Source: SLJN01 sp964505385 (GTDB taxonomy: Bacteria > Bacteroidota > Rhodothermia > Balneolales > Natronogracilivirgulaceae). Taken from it: DNA of 48,496 nt. Where the stretch lies: assembly GCA_964505385.1 (NCBI GenBank), contig CAZDIA010000021.1, positions 1 to 48,496 on the forward strand, read 5' to 3'. Positions 35,518-47,835 of this stretch are shown piece by piece (the first letter of the stretch is position 1; every line of letters starts with the position of its first letter). The notes beneath the pieces are model-generated. The model saw only the letters and a list, made by a program, of their open reading frames with translations. It searched no databases and was not told the origin of the DNA. The translations under genes were made by a program, and so were the position numbers.

Positions 35518-37098
35518 ATGGAATTGCAAATTTTTGGTATAGGAATACTAACCTGGATCGTATTTTTACCCGTCCTGGGTATGCTGGTCGTATTGCTTCT
35601 GCCCGATCATAAAGCCAACGCAATCAGGTGGACTGCCCTCGTAGTAACCGGCATTCAGGTACTATTGGCTGCAATTATTTTCGGCATATTCGACCGGTCA
35701 AAGCTTGGTATTAATGATCCGGATACATTTCAGTTCGTAGAGCAATTTAACTGGATCACCGTCGAAGCGGTGCCCTGGGTCGGGCAAATCGACATTAATT
35801 ATTTTCTCGGCATTGACGGGCTGAGTGTCATAATGGTGATTCTCACCGCCCTCATATCTTTTATCGGGGTGATCTCCTCCTGGACGATCAACAAAATGAT
35901 AAAAGGGTATTTTGCCCTATACCTGCTTTTGGTAACCGGTATGATGGGTGTTTTTGTGGCCCTGGACTTCTTCCTGTATTTCATCTTCTGGGAGGTCATG
36001 CTGCTTCCTATGTACTTCCTTATAGGTATCTGGGGCGGGCCGCGTCGCGAATATGCAGCCATCAAGTTTTTCATCTATACTTTTGTCGGCAGTATTCTCA
36101 TGCTGCTTACCATGCTCGCGCTCTACTTCAGCGTTGCCTATACCAACACAGCGGGAGAAAGCATTCACACCTTCAATATCCTGCACATGATGCAGCCTGA
36201 AAACTTTGTTGAAGGCTCACTTCTTTACGGTGTAGATACAACCTGGAGATACATCGCCTGGCTGGCGCTCTTTATAAACTTTGCGATTAAGGTGCCATTG
36301 TTTCCATTCCACACCTGGCTTCCGGATGCGCACGTTGAGGCGCCAACTCCAATCAGTGTGATTCTGGCCGGAGTATTGCTTAAGCTCGGAACTTACGGAT
36401 TGCTTCGGATCAGCTTCCCCATTTTTCCCGATGCAACGGTCTACTTTGTGTACCTGATGGCTATACTCGGTATGATCAGCATTATATACGGAGCACTCTG
36501 TGCTATGGCACAGAAAGATTTCAAATCACTGATCGCCTATTCCTCCATCAGCCATATGGGTATTGTTGTGCTTGGCATGGCGGCCCTGAACACCCAGGGC
36601 ATGGTCGGCGGTGTACTGCAGATGTTCAATCACGGCATAATCACCGCTGTCCTCTTCCTTTTGGTCGGGGTTATCTATGATCGAACCGGCAAGCGGGGAG
36701 TGTACGATTTCGGAGGAATCTCGAATCAGATGCCGAAATATACGGGTATAGCTACAGTCGGGTTATTTGCCGCACTCGGATTGCCCGGACTCAACGGATT
36801 CGTAAGCGAGCTTTTCTCCTTCCTCGGCGCCTTCGAAGCCTTCATGTGGATTGCGATCATCTCAGTTCTCGGCATCATAATAACAGCCGGATATATCCTG
36901 TGGACAATACAGCGGGTCTTCCTGGGGTCACTGCCCGATGAGCATAAAAATCTGCCTGATCTTACCGGCAGGGAGATGCTCGCATTCGCTCCGCTAATTG
37001 TCCTCATCATCTTTCTTGGTGTCTATCCGGCGCCGGCTATCGAGTTGATGAATTCCTCGCTGAGTTTTCTGGTAGATCTGGTAAACGGAACGGGATAA
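35518..37098 (+). CDS. nuoM: NADH-quinone oxidoreductase subunit M
   Basis: 526-residue antiporter-like subunit. Conserved segments are FLGIDGLSVIMVILTALISF, FWEVMLLPMYFLIGIWGG, KVPLFPFHTWLPDAHVEAPT and AYSSISHMGIVVLGMAAL. About fourteen helices are expected. It lies 54 bases after nuoL. Confidence 0.96.
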   Translation: MELQIFGIGILTWIVFLPVLGMLVVLLLPDHKANAIRWTALVVTGIQVLLAAIIFGIFDRSKLGINDPDTFQFVEQFNWITVEAVPWVGQIDINYFLGIDGLSVIMVILTALISFIGVISSWTINKMIKGYFALYLLLVTGMMGVFVALDFFLYFIFWEVMLLPMYFLIGIWGGPRREYAAIKFFIYTFVGSILMLLTMLALYFSVAYTNTAGESIHTFNILHMMQPENFVEGSLLYGVDTTWRYIAWLALFINFAIKVPLFPFHTWLPDAHVEAPTPISVILAGVLLKLGTYGLLRISFPIFPDATVYFVYLMAILGMISIIYGALCAMAQKDFKSLIAYSSISHMGIVVLGMAALNTQGMVGGVLQMFNHGIITAVLFLLVGVIYDRTGKRGVYDFGGISNQMPKYTGIATVGLFAALGLPGLNGFVSELFSFLGAFEAFMWIAIISVLGIIITAGYILWTIQRVFLGSLPDEHKNLPDLTGREMLAFAPLIVLIIFLGVYPAPAIELMNSSLSFLVDLVNGTG

Positions 37099-37143
37099 TT
37101 CCATGGCAAAACAAAAACATCTCACGAACAAGCGCATGCGGAT

Positions 37144-38634
37144 ATGGTTGAACACATAATTTACAGCCTGAACCACTTTTACCCTGAGCTGGCCATCACA
37201 ATCACATTGTGTGTGGCGCTCGTGGCCGACCTTGTTCTCAAGCGGGAGAGCCACGCCATTGGATGGATTGTGATAGGCGGATTAGTGATCACCGGAATTC
37301 TGGTCTTTTTTCAGGTTGGCTGGGTTGAATCCATCTTCAGTGATATGATTGCCGTGGACCCGTTTGCGGTATTTTTCAAGGTAATGCTATTGCTGGCTAC
37401 CATCCTGATCATCCTGTTTTCCATGAAATCAAGAGAGCTGGATGACTATATCGACCGCATCGGTGAATACTACATGCTTATCCTTGGCATGATCCTCGGA
37501 ATGTTTTTGATGGTAGGTGCAACCAATGTGCTTTTGATGTTCCTTGCATTTGAGCTTACCAGTTTCTGCTCCTACGTGCTGGCAGGGTTCACCCGCAATT
37601 CACCGAGATCCGCCGAGGCATCAATCAAATATATTATTTACGGCGCGGTCTCATCCGGCATCATGATCTACGGTATTTCCCTGTTGGTAGGCATTACCGG
37701 AGCGATAGATATTTACGGCATAAATGAAGCGTTAAGTGCCGGTGTTGAGCAGCCTATGGTATTATTGATTGCGGTTATCATGATACTGGTCGGATTCGGT
37801 TTTAAACTTGCTATTGTGCCGTTCCACTTCTGGGCGCCTGATGTATATGAGGGTGCGCCTATCACTATCACCGCGTATTTGGCTGTTGCTTCTAAAATTG
37901 CCGCCTTTGCAATGACGGTAAGGTTCTTTAAAGTTTCTTTTATAGACGCCGGTGGTATGGATGCAATTGGCGTATGGGCATTTATTGAAGGATTTAACTG
38001 GAACATTATTCTTGCCATAATGGCTGCCCTGGCTATGGTGGTAGGAAATCTTGTCGCACTCTGGCAGGATAATATCAAGCGGCTGCTCGCTTACTCCAGC
38101 ATTGCCCACGCCGGCTATATTATGATGGGGCTTGTGGTACTCACCAATGAAGGCATTTCTGCCATTTTGATTTACGTGTTCATGTATCTCTTCATGAATA
38201 TGGGCGCGTTTTTCGTGGCTATGATTGTATCAAACAAGCTTAACACCGAATCCATTGATGATTATAAAGGTCTGGGCCTGAGAGCTCCTTTTGAGAGTGT
38301 AGCTATGACCGTTTTTATGATTGCATTGACCGGTCTGCCGCCAACCGCGGGATTTATTGCCAAGTTATACGTTTTCGGTGCAGCCGTAAGTGCCGGGTGG
38401 ATTTGGCTGGTAGTGCTGGCGGGCGTGATGACGATCGTCTCACTGTTCTACTACATGAGAGTCGTCAGAAATATGTTTCTGGTTCAGCCGGAAGAAAAAC
38501 AAAGCGGCATCCAATTTGATATAGGTTCGAAAGCAATATTGCTTGTATTACTTGTACCGACCTTGTTATTCGGGGTCTATTTCACTCCTGTTCTTGAATT
38601 CGCAAAGATGTCCATTCAAATGTTTGGAGTTTAA
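37144..38634 (+). CDS. nuoN: NADH-quinone oxidoreductase subunit N
   Basis: 496-residue antiporter-like subunit and last gene of the nuo run. Key parts are LAFELTSFCSYVLAGFTRNS, FGFKLAIVPFHFWAPDVYEG and YSSIAHAGYIMMGLVVLTNE. It completes nuoABCDHIJKLMN; no nuoE, F or G frame is present within the locus or on either side of it within the window. Confidence 0.96.
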   Translation: MVEHIIYSLNHFYPELAITITLCVALVADLVLKRESHAIGWIVIGGLVITGILVFFQVGWVESIFSDMIAVDPFAVFFKVMLLLATILIILFSMKSRELDDYIDRIGEYYMLILGMILGMFLMVGATNVLLMFLAFELTSFCSYVLAGFTRNSPRSAEASIKYIIYGAVSSGIMIYGISLLVGITGAIDIYGINEALSAGVEQPMVLLIAVIMILVGFGFKLAIVPFHFWAPDVYEGAPITITAYLAVASKIAAFAMTVRFFKVSFIDAGGMDAIGVWAFIEGFNWNIILAIMAALAMVVGNLVALWQDNIKRLLAYSSIAHAGYIMMGLVVLTNEGISAILIYVFMYLFMNMGAFFVAMIVSNKLNTESIDDYKGLGLRAPFESVAMTVFMIALTGLPPTAGFIAKLYVFGAAVSAGWIWLVVLAGVMTIVSLFYYMRVVRNMFLVQPEEKQSGIQFDIGSKAILLVLLVPTLLFGVYFTPVLEFAKMSIQMFGV

Positions 38635-38701
38635 ATTTTAATTTAATCGCAACTGTAAAATAGCAAAAGGAGACCATACCAGGCACAAGGTAAAAAAAAG
38701 T

Positions 38702-38719
38702 TTTGAGTTTATACTCAAA
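38702..38719. promoter_or_regulatory. short dyad TTTGAGT-4-ACTCAAA
   Basis: Perfect 7-bp inverted repeat with a 4-base spacer, in the gap between nuoN and the HEPN-like gene. TTTTGAGT occurs once more around 38748. It could be an operator for the following genes or a weak hairpin; there is no T-run. Confidence 0.3.
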
Positions 38720-38792
38720 TCACAATTCACATATAAGTTAAATAAACTTTTGAGTACGGCACGTACCTTCTCACTTTAAAATAGCCGCGATT

Positions 38793-39233
38793 ATGAACTA
38801 CCAGATTGCCAAAGAATTATACGACAAAGCAGAAGAAGAATTCAGTAACGCACAGGAGGAACTGGCACGTCCATCTGCTGATGTGGTAAGCTATTCAGTT
38901 TGCCTTGCAGCAAGACGTGCTCTGCATCACTATCTTAACAGCCTTTATACGCTTTATGCTTACGAGAACGATGAAACCAGAGAAGACCCTCTGACGGTAA
39001 CTGAGCTTATTAAAAAATGCCAAAAATATGACGACAGAATCGAGAATCTTGATTTCTCCTGTGTCAGATGCAAAGACAGAGACGTCCTCAGCGAAGGCGA
39101 AATCTATTTTTGCGATGATATAAATCAGATAATGGCATGCAATAACATGGCAAAACAGGTCAGGCAACTGATACTGGAAAAGGTAGAAAATAATGAGAGC
39201 CAATCCCAGTACTTCAGCAGTACACAGAAATAA
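38793..39233 (+). CDS. small HEPN-like helical protein
   Basis: 146-residue protein, predicted all-helical. The segment YSVCLAARRALHHYLNSLYT and the N-terminal repeat of AEEEFSNAQEEL fit the HEPN-like fold of DNA/RNA- or nucleotide-binding helpers, but the RxxxxH nuclease motif is not in its usual place. Six cysteines are scattered, two of them in FSCVRCKDRD. It sits between nuoN and the Rrf2 gene on the same strand, with its own dyad upstream. No function is claimed. Confidence 0.55.
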   Translation: MNYQIAKELYDKAEEEFSNAQEELARPSADVVSYSVCLAARRALHHYLNSLYTLYAYENDETREDPLTVTELIKKCQKYDDRIENLDFSCVRCKDRDVLSEGEIYFCDDINQIMACNNMAKQVRQLILEKVENNESQSQYFSSTQK

Positions 39234-39355
39234 TGGGATGTAATGGCGGAAATATTGATTTTTTGTTGATTTCCTGGATGTTATTGTCCAATTTGCAGGG
39301 AATTAATATGGCGTGCAGTTTATCTAAACACCAACACTAAGCATCTTTAAAAGTT

Positions 39356-39811
39356 ATGTTTTCTACTTCTTGTCATTATGGGCTTCAGGCTATGCTATAC
39401 ATAGCTTTACATTATGAAGAGGGAAAAAGCGTTGAGCTTAGCTCGATTGCCAAAAAACAAGATATTCCCAAGCACTTCCTAAGCAAAATCCTGCAGCTTC
39501 TGGTAAAACAGAAATTGTTAACTTCCATGAAAGGACCAACAGGTGGATTTAAACTGGCACGCTCTCCTGAAAACATCAGATTGATCGAAGTTGTAAAAGC
39601 AATTGACGGATTGGAAATTTTTAATCAGTGCGGTATCGGACTGAAAAAATGCAACGATGATAAACCCTGCCCGATCCATCATGATTACAAAAAAATCAGA
39701 GACCGGATTCGCCAGCTCTTTGAGCAGGAAACCTTACAGGAATTGAGCGAAGGTGTTAAAGTTGGCGACAGTATTCTTAATTTAGACACTTCCTTCGAGG
39801 TGAAGTATTGA
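39356..39811 (+). CDS. Rrf2-family transcriptional regulator with three-cysteine cluster motif
   Basis: 151-residue winged-helix regulator of the Rrf2 family. The HTH is residues about 8-60, with the conserved wing GPTGGFKLAR (60-69). Three cysteines, C92, C99 and C105 (C-X6-C-X5-C), lie where IscR has C92, C98 and C104 and point to an iron-sulfur cluster, so it likely senses oxygen, NO or Fe-S status. It is 116 bases upstream of PFOR on the same strand, and the intervening dyad is a candidate operator. It is not part of an isc operon here. Confidence 0.88.
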   Translation: MFSTSCHYGLQAMLYIALHYEEGKSVELSSIAKKQDIPKHFLSKILQLLVKQKLLTSMKGPTGGFKLARSPENIRLIEVVKAIDGLEIFNQCGIGLKKCNDDKPCPIHHDYKKIRDRIRQLFEQETLQELSEGVKVGDSILNLDTSFEVKY

Positions 39812-39847
39812 TTGGAAAGCATTTACACTATGTTTTTTAAAAATATT

Positions 39848-39877
39848 AAACAGATAATCAGGTGTAATTACCTGTTT
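39848..39877. promoter_or_regulatory. 30-bp dyad, candidate Rrf2 operator in front of PFOR
   Basis: Arms AAACAGATAATC and AATTACCTGTTT (10 of 12 pairs match) flank a 6-base centre. The inner part also contains the palindrome GTAATTAC. It lies between the Rrf2 gene and the PFOR start (39928), about 50 bases from the ATG. Confidence 0.45.
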
Positions 39878-39927
39878 AGCAAATAAAAATTTACTCACAT
39901 TTAATAAGCAGACCCAGAGGTTTTACT

Positions 39928-43503
<3,576 letters not shown>

Positions 43504-43508
43504 AACTG

Positions 43509-43538
43509 TTGAGAGCCGTGCTGCGGTGCGGCTCTCAA
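43509..43538. other. perfect 10-bp hairpin between PFOR and the DHOD-like gene
   Basis: TTGAGAGCCG pairs exactly with CGGCTCTCAA across a 10-base loop, five bases after the PFOR stop. It lacks a T-run, so it may be an mRNA-stabilising or processing hairpin that uncouples PFOR from the next gene rather than a full terminator. Confidence 0.65.
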
Positions 43539-43586
43539 TTCCAGGCGCATAACCTTATTGTAATTATTAAACCAAACCCAAATGTT

Positions 43587-44585
43587 ATGAATTTCGAAAC
43601 CAAGTACCTGGGACTTACCCTTAAAAACCCGCTCGTCCCTTCCGCCTCCCCAATGGCAAGTGAAGTGAATAAAGTAAAAAAAATGGAAGATGCCGGCGCC
43701 TCCGCTGTAGTGATGTATTCACTCTTTGAAGAGCAAATCAACCGCGAAAATGAGGCGATGGATGATATTTTAACTACTTCAAGCGACAGTTTTGCTGAAG
43801 CTCTGAATTATTTTCCGGAGCCGGATGAGTTTCATAATCTTCATGCGGAAGAGTATCTCGAACAAATCCGTACTCTTAAAGATGCGGTAGACATTCCGGT
43901 AATTGCCAGTTTAAACGGCTCTTCCCGTGGTGGATGGAGATCGTACGCTAAAAACATGGAAGATGCAGGCGCTGATGCCATTGAATTGAATATCTATCAT
44001 ATTGCCGCGGATCCGAATATTTCATCCGAGGAAGTGGAAAATATGTATCTGGATGATCTGAAAACGGTTAAAGAAAATCTATCTATTCCGGTATCAGTAA
44101 AACTTGGCCCTTATTTCAGCTCATTCGGAAATATGGCGCTGCGCATGCAGAAAGCCGGCGCCGACGGATTGGTACTGTTCAACCGGTTCTATCAACCTGA
44201 TATCAATCTTGAAGAACTGGAAGTTGAGCCCAGTCTTGAATTGAGTACATCATTTGAAAAACGCCTCCCCCTTCGATGGATCGCGATGCTGCGCCCTCAC
44301 TTGCAATGCAGCATTGCCGCCACAACAGGTATTCACACCGCTGAGGATGTAATCAAAATGATCCTGGCGGGAGCGGATGTAACCATGATGACTTCGGTCT
44401 TACTGCGCGACGGCATTGGCACGCTATCCGATATAACGCGTGAAATGCGCATCTGGATGGAAGACAATGAGTATGAATCCATAGCCGATATGCGGGGTGC
44501 AATGAGTTCGGCGTCAGTGGCTGATCCTACCGCTTTCGAACGCGCCAACTACCTGCGCATCCTGCAAAGCTATGAAATGGATTAA
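43587..44585 (+). CDS. dihydroorotate-dehydrogenase-like protein
   Basis: 332-residue flavoprotein-like TIM barrel. A longer frame begins at 43500, but its first 29 residues cover the hairpin and do not look coding; MNFETKYLGLTLKNPLVPSA at 43587 is the true start. It resembles class 1 PyrD (ELN motif, GADGLVLFNRF, ATTGIHTAEDVIKMILAGAD), but the catalytic loop ELNxSCPN is replaced by ELNIYHIAA, so ordinary dihydroorotate oxidation is doubtful. Genes of this kind are often next to nifJ in other bacteria, which suggests an electron-transfer role linked to PFOR. That is inference. Confidence 0.82.
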   Translation: MNFETKYLGLTLKNPLVPSASPMASEVNKVKKMEDAGASAVVMYSLFEEQINRENEAMDDILTTSSDSFAEALNYFPEPDEFHNLHAEEYLEQIRTLKDAVDIPVIASLNGSSRGGWRSYAKNMEDAGADAIELNIYHIAADPNISSEEVENMYLDDLKTVKENLSIPVSVKLGPYFSSFGNMALRMQKAGADGLVLFNRFYQPDINLEELEVEPSLELSTSFEKRLPLRWIAMLRPHLQCSIAATTGIHTAEDVIKMILAGADVTMMTSVLLRDGIGTLSDITREMRIWMEDNEYESIADMRGAMSSASVADPTAFERANYLRILQSYEMD

Positions 44586-44599
44586 TCATGTAGATAACA

Positions 44600-44617
44600 G
44601 CGCTTAGCACAGCTGGT
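44600..44617 (+). other. tRNA D-arm-like fragment
   Basis: The plus strand reads TTAGCACAGCTGGTTAGA, close to the tRNA D-arm consensus TTAGCTCAGCTGGTTAGA (one mismatch over these 18 bases). There is no anticodon arm, T-arm or 3' half: the sequence runs directly into the terminator stem. It may be a tRNA remnant or a coincidence. Confidence 0.3.
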
Positions 44618-44620
44618 TAG

Positions 44621-44655
44621 ATCCCCATTCGATTAGTTTCGGATGGGGATTTTTT
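44621..44655 (+). terminator. strong rho-independent terminator after the DHOD-like gene
   Basis: ATCCCCATTCGA pairs with TCGGATGGGGAT (12 bp with one wobble), loop of 6, followed at once by a run of six T. It closes the Rrf2-PFOR-DHOD-like region 35 bases after the stop. Confidence 0.9.
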
Positions 44656-44798
44656 ATGTGCGCAATTCTTTTTGGTTTCATATCCTCAAAACCTGAGTTC
44701 GATGGTTTTATTTATTATTCTCAATTTATGTATGAAATTAATTTTGTACGATTTATTGTGATTCTGATTTATTTCATGCTCGAAATTTGAATACATGA

Positions 44799-44878
44799 AT
44801 CTGCGTAAATCAGCGAGAGATAGAAAAAAAGTAGTTTTCTCGCAGAGTTACGCTGATTAATTCGCAGATTTACGCAGA
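44799..44878. repeat. CTGCG-type inverted repeats
   Basis: TCTGCGTAAATCAGCGA (44800-44816) is the reverse complement of 44862-44878 apart from one base, and a third related copy lies between them (TCTCGCAGAGTTACGCTGA, 44839-44857). Such CTGCG-rich repeats are scattered through many Bacteroidota-type genomes as I recall. The tract is 120-200 bases before the metalloprotease start. Confidence 0.6.
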
Positions 44879-44994
44879 AATTTTACGCATTTTATAATCG
44901 AACTCAGATTCAAAGATAGTTTCTGACTTATTATTTAAGTTTGGCAAACTATAAACACACTCTTACAAATACCTTAATCAAATTAATTTTGCTT

Positions 44995-47490
44995 ATGATT
45001 AACCTCCTTACCAATGCTTCAACACCGAGGGGTTTTGATGTTGGAATGATCACGACTCTCCTGGCTGCACTCCTGTTTACGGCTTGCGGACCATCCGCTG
45101 AAGTTCAGCAACAGGGAAACGAAAGCGACATCGACCGGCTGCTTGAGGCCGCCGAAACCGACGAGGGGTTGTTTGATGTCCATCAGACCGGGGAAAAATT
45201 CTTCTTCGAAATCCCCGAAGAAAAGCTCGAACGCGATATGGTCATCCTGACTCGCTACCGCGAAAAAGAAGCGTGGTTTTCGGAATCCGGACCTTTCGCC
45301 AACACCAATATGCAGGTGACCTGGGAGCGCAAACGTGACAGGATTTTGCTGCGGGCGGAAACCTATCACTACGATGCCGATGAAAACCTGAATGTGTACA
45401 AAGCGGTCAACCGCGACAGCTTCACACCGATTTTGGCATCATTTGATATCGAAAAAGAGCGGGATGGCTCCATCATTATTGATGTTTCCGACCTGTACAC
45501 CGGACAGTCGGAAGCGTTTGAAGTCAGCCAATTCGCGCGCAATTCCATCGACTCCCGCGGACTTGATCCCGAACGCAGTCACGTGGAATCAATCCGCAGT
45601 TACCCGGAAAATATTGAAGTGGGCGCGGTATTGAGTTATGATGCCGGTGATCCGCCGTCAGAAAGCCGGGGCAGCACGATGTCAGCGCATTTGAATCACT
45701 CCATGCTTTTGCTTCCCGAGGAAAAGATGGAGCGCCGGTGGTATGATGAGCGAATCGGCCTGCGCGGGATCACCCAGCTCGATTTTGGGCGCGATTATCA
45801 GGGCACCGAAGAGGTAAATTATATTCAGCGATATCGCCTCGATCCAAGCGACACCTCGGCCTACCTTGATGGCGAACTCGTAGAGCCGGAAGAGCCCTGG
45901 GTCTGGTATATCGATCCGGCCACGCCGGAGCATTGGATTCCCTATTTCAAAGAGGGACTGCTGGAGTGGAACGAAGCGTTCGAGGAAGCCGGATTCAAAA
46001 ACGCCATTGAAGTTAAAATGGCGCCGGTGGATGATCCCGATTTCAGCATGGAGGATGCCCGGTATTCGGTGCTCCGCTACAACGCCACCAACGTGCGGTC
46101 GGCCAACGCCGGCGGCGGCGCGGTGGATCCGCGTACCGGGGAGCTGATCAGCGGACACATCAACATGCTCGATGGGCTGGAAGAGCGGCTGCGATGGTGG
46201 ATATTCTCTCAAATGGGCGCCCGCCATGATGATCTCCGGGGTGATGAAGTACCCGAGGATATGATGGGCGAAGCGCTGCGCTATGTGGTTTCGCATGAGA
46301 TTGCGCATGTGGTCGGGCTGCCTCACAATCAGATGGGAAATCACGCATTTCCGACGGACTCACTTCGATCTGCTTCGTTTATTGAAGAGTGGGGCCATGC
46401 CGCTTCGGTAGTCGGACGTACCCGCTTCAATTATGTCGCACAACCGGGTGATGACATCCCCGAGATCGAACGTCGCCGGGTCGGGGTGGCTGACAAGTTC
46501 GCCGTAAAGTGGGGCTACAGCCCGATGCCTCAGTACGACGGTCCGGATGAAGAGTGGGATACGCTCAATCAGATGGTGATGGAACACAACGAAGAACCGT
46601 GGTTCCGGTTTCTGGAGGGTCAGTACACCGCCGAAACCGAGTGGGATCCATACCGCCAGACCGAATCGATGAGTGATGACGGTGTCAAGGCAAGTGAATA
46701 CGGGATCAAAAACCTCAAAAGGTTGATTCCGGATCTGGTCGAACGCGTCTCTGAGGACGGTCAGGATTACTGGGATCTGGAAAACCACTATCTGCAAATT
46801 CATCAGCAGTGGCAGCGTTTTATGCAGCATGCCACGGTGCAGGTAGGCGGAACCTACACGCACAAAAAACGCCACGGCGAGGATGGTCCGATTTTCACGC
46901 CGGTAGAACGGGAGGATCAAATCCGCGCGATGGAGTTTTTGGCAGATCACGCATTCCAGACTCCGGAGTGGCTGCTGGATGAGGATATCCTCCGTCTGCT
47001 TGAACATGCCGGAGCGCTTGAGCGGGTCCGGGGCTATCAGATGCAGGCGCTGAAGCGTTTTCTGCTGCCCAACCGATTCGGGCGCATCGCCGAGCAGGAA
47101 TATTTTCTGGGTGATGAAGCCTACTCCAACCCCGAGATGATGGACGACCTGCGCGAGATGCTGTGGAAGGAAGTGAGCGAGGGCAAAGAAATTGACGCCT
47201 TCCGTCGCAATCTTCAGCGCGGCTACCTCGACCGGCTGCAGTGGCTGATGACCGAGGCGCAAATGGAGACCTTCAACCCTCCCGTTTCCGGCAACCTGCG
47301 GGTCGGCAGTTACGAAGATCCACCGTTAAATGCCGAAATCCACGTGAGCCAATCCGATGTGCGGATGCTTGTGCGTGACCAGCTTAGTCAGTTGCAGGAT
47401 GAAATCGAAGAATACCTGGACGACGCTCCGGACCGGCATACCCGTATTCATCTTGAGGATGTGCTGGTGCGAATTCAACGGATGATGTAA
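44995..47490 (+). CDS. zinc metalloprotease lipoprotein (DUF5117/DUF4953-type)
   Basis: About 831 residues from the ATG at 44995; the longest frame starts with TTG at 44941 (849 residues) and a short one with ATG at 45046. The lipobox LFTAC marks a lipoprotein anchored to the envelope. A family-typical N-terminal domain (FFEIPEEKLERDMVILTRYR) leads to the metzincin-like motif HEIAHVVGLPHN (HExxHxxGxxH, residues about 434-445), then a C-terminal domain. The family is common in Bacteroidota, with no known substrate. A period-8 array begins 35 bases after the stop. Confidence 0.85.
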   Translation: MINLLTNASTPRGFDVGMITTLLAALLFTACGPSAEVQQQGNESDIDRLLEAAETDEGLFDVHQTGEKFFFEIPEEKLERDMVILTRYREKEAWFSESGPFANTNMQVTWERKRDRILLRAETYHYDADENLNVYKAVNRDSFTPILASFDIEKERDGSIIIDVSDLYTGQSEAFEVSQFARNSIDSRGLDPERSHVESIRSYPENIEVGAVLSYDAGDPPSESRGSTMSAHLNHSMLLLPEEKMERRWYDERIGLRGITQLDFGRDYQGTEEVNYIQRYRLDPSDTSAYLDGELVEPEEPWVWYIDPATPEHWIPYFKEGLLEWNEAFEEAGFKNAIEVKMAPVDDPDFSMEDARYSVLRYNATNVRSANAGGGAVDPRTGELISGHINMLDGLEERLRWWIFSQMGARHDDLRGDEVPEDMMGEALRYVVSHEIAHVVGLPHNQMGNHAFPTDSLRSASFIEEWGHAASVVGRTRFNYVAQPGDDIPEIERRRVGVADKFAVKWGYSPMPQYDGPDEEWDTLNQMVMEHNEEPWFRFLEGQYTAETEWDPYRQTESMSDDGVKASEYGIKNLKRLIPDLVERVSEDGQDYWDLENHYLQIHQQWQRFMQHATVQVGGTYTHKKRHGEDGPIFTPVEREDQIRAMEFLADHAFQTPEWLLDEDILRLLEHAGALERVRGYQMQALKRFLLPNRFGRIAEQEYFLGDEAYSNPEMMDDLREMLWKEVSEGKEIDAFRRNLQRGYLDRLQWLMTEAQMETFNPPVSGNLRVGSYEDPPLNAEIHVSQSDVRMLVRDQLSQLQDEIEEYLDDAPDRHTRIHLEDVLVRIQRMM

Positions 47491-47524
47491 GGGTTGAAAT
47501 AGTTAGCCTGAGCCGGACACTTTA

Positions 47525-47572
47525 AAGAGGTGAAGAAGTGAAGATGTAAAGATATGAAGATGTGAAAGTTTG
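47525..47572. repeat. period-8 array, AAGATGTG unit
   Basis: Six consecutive octamers in exact phase: AAGAGGTG, AAGAAGTG, AAGATGTA, AAGATATG, AAGATGTG, AAAGTTTG. It starts 35 bases after the metalloprotease stop codon. The consensus matches the reverse-strand array after the serine hydrolase (19523-19562). Confidence 0.65.
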
Positions 47573-47664
47573 TTTTCCGTATCTGTAGCGTATTCCTGGG
47601 AAATCAGGGGTTATTGGTTGTAAATCAGCTTTTAGCCCCTGGTTTTGATCAAAGCCAGATTCTT

Positions 47665-47835
47665 TCATGTGTCGTAGGCCATATCAAGCATTTTTTTGCA
47701 GAGAAGATGCAGCATAATTTTGGGTTCACTGGGCGGAACCAGCCGGGCAAATTCATCCCAGGCTTGTTGACTCATGGCGTTGGCTTCCTGCTTGCATACT
47801 TCGAGGGCACCTGATTTTTTTACTGCAAAACCGGG
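47665..47835 (-). pseudogene. remnant of a gene, possibly the C-terminus of a polyprenyl synthetase
   Basis: On the minus strand 56 codons read without interruption to a TGA: a segment SGALEVCKQEANAMSQQAW, then ARLVPPSEPKIMLHLLCKKM. The spacing of ALE, the aromatic pair, the PPS turn and a terminal leucine-rich helix resembles the C-terminal end of geranylgeranyl/polyprenyl diphosphate synthases. A stop codon precedes the fragment immediately and no upstream part is found, so it is a decayed piece. The assignment is from memory. Confidence 0.35.

Noticed and set aside
45682..46344. 220-codon antisense frame in the metalloprotease gene
   Set aside because: It is a shadow of a GC-rich coding region; the plus-strand frame carries the HExxH motif.
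47614..47814. 66-codon plus-strand frame
   Set aside because: The opposite strand shows family-like sequence (the remnant at 47665-47835), so the plus frame is the shadow.
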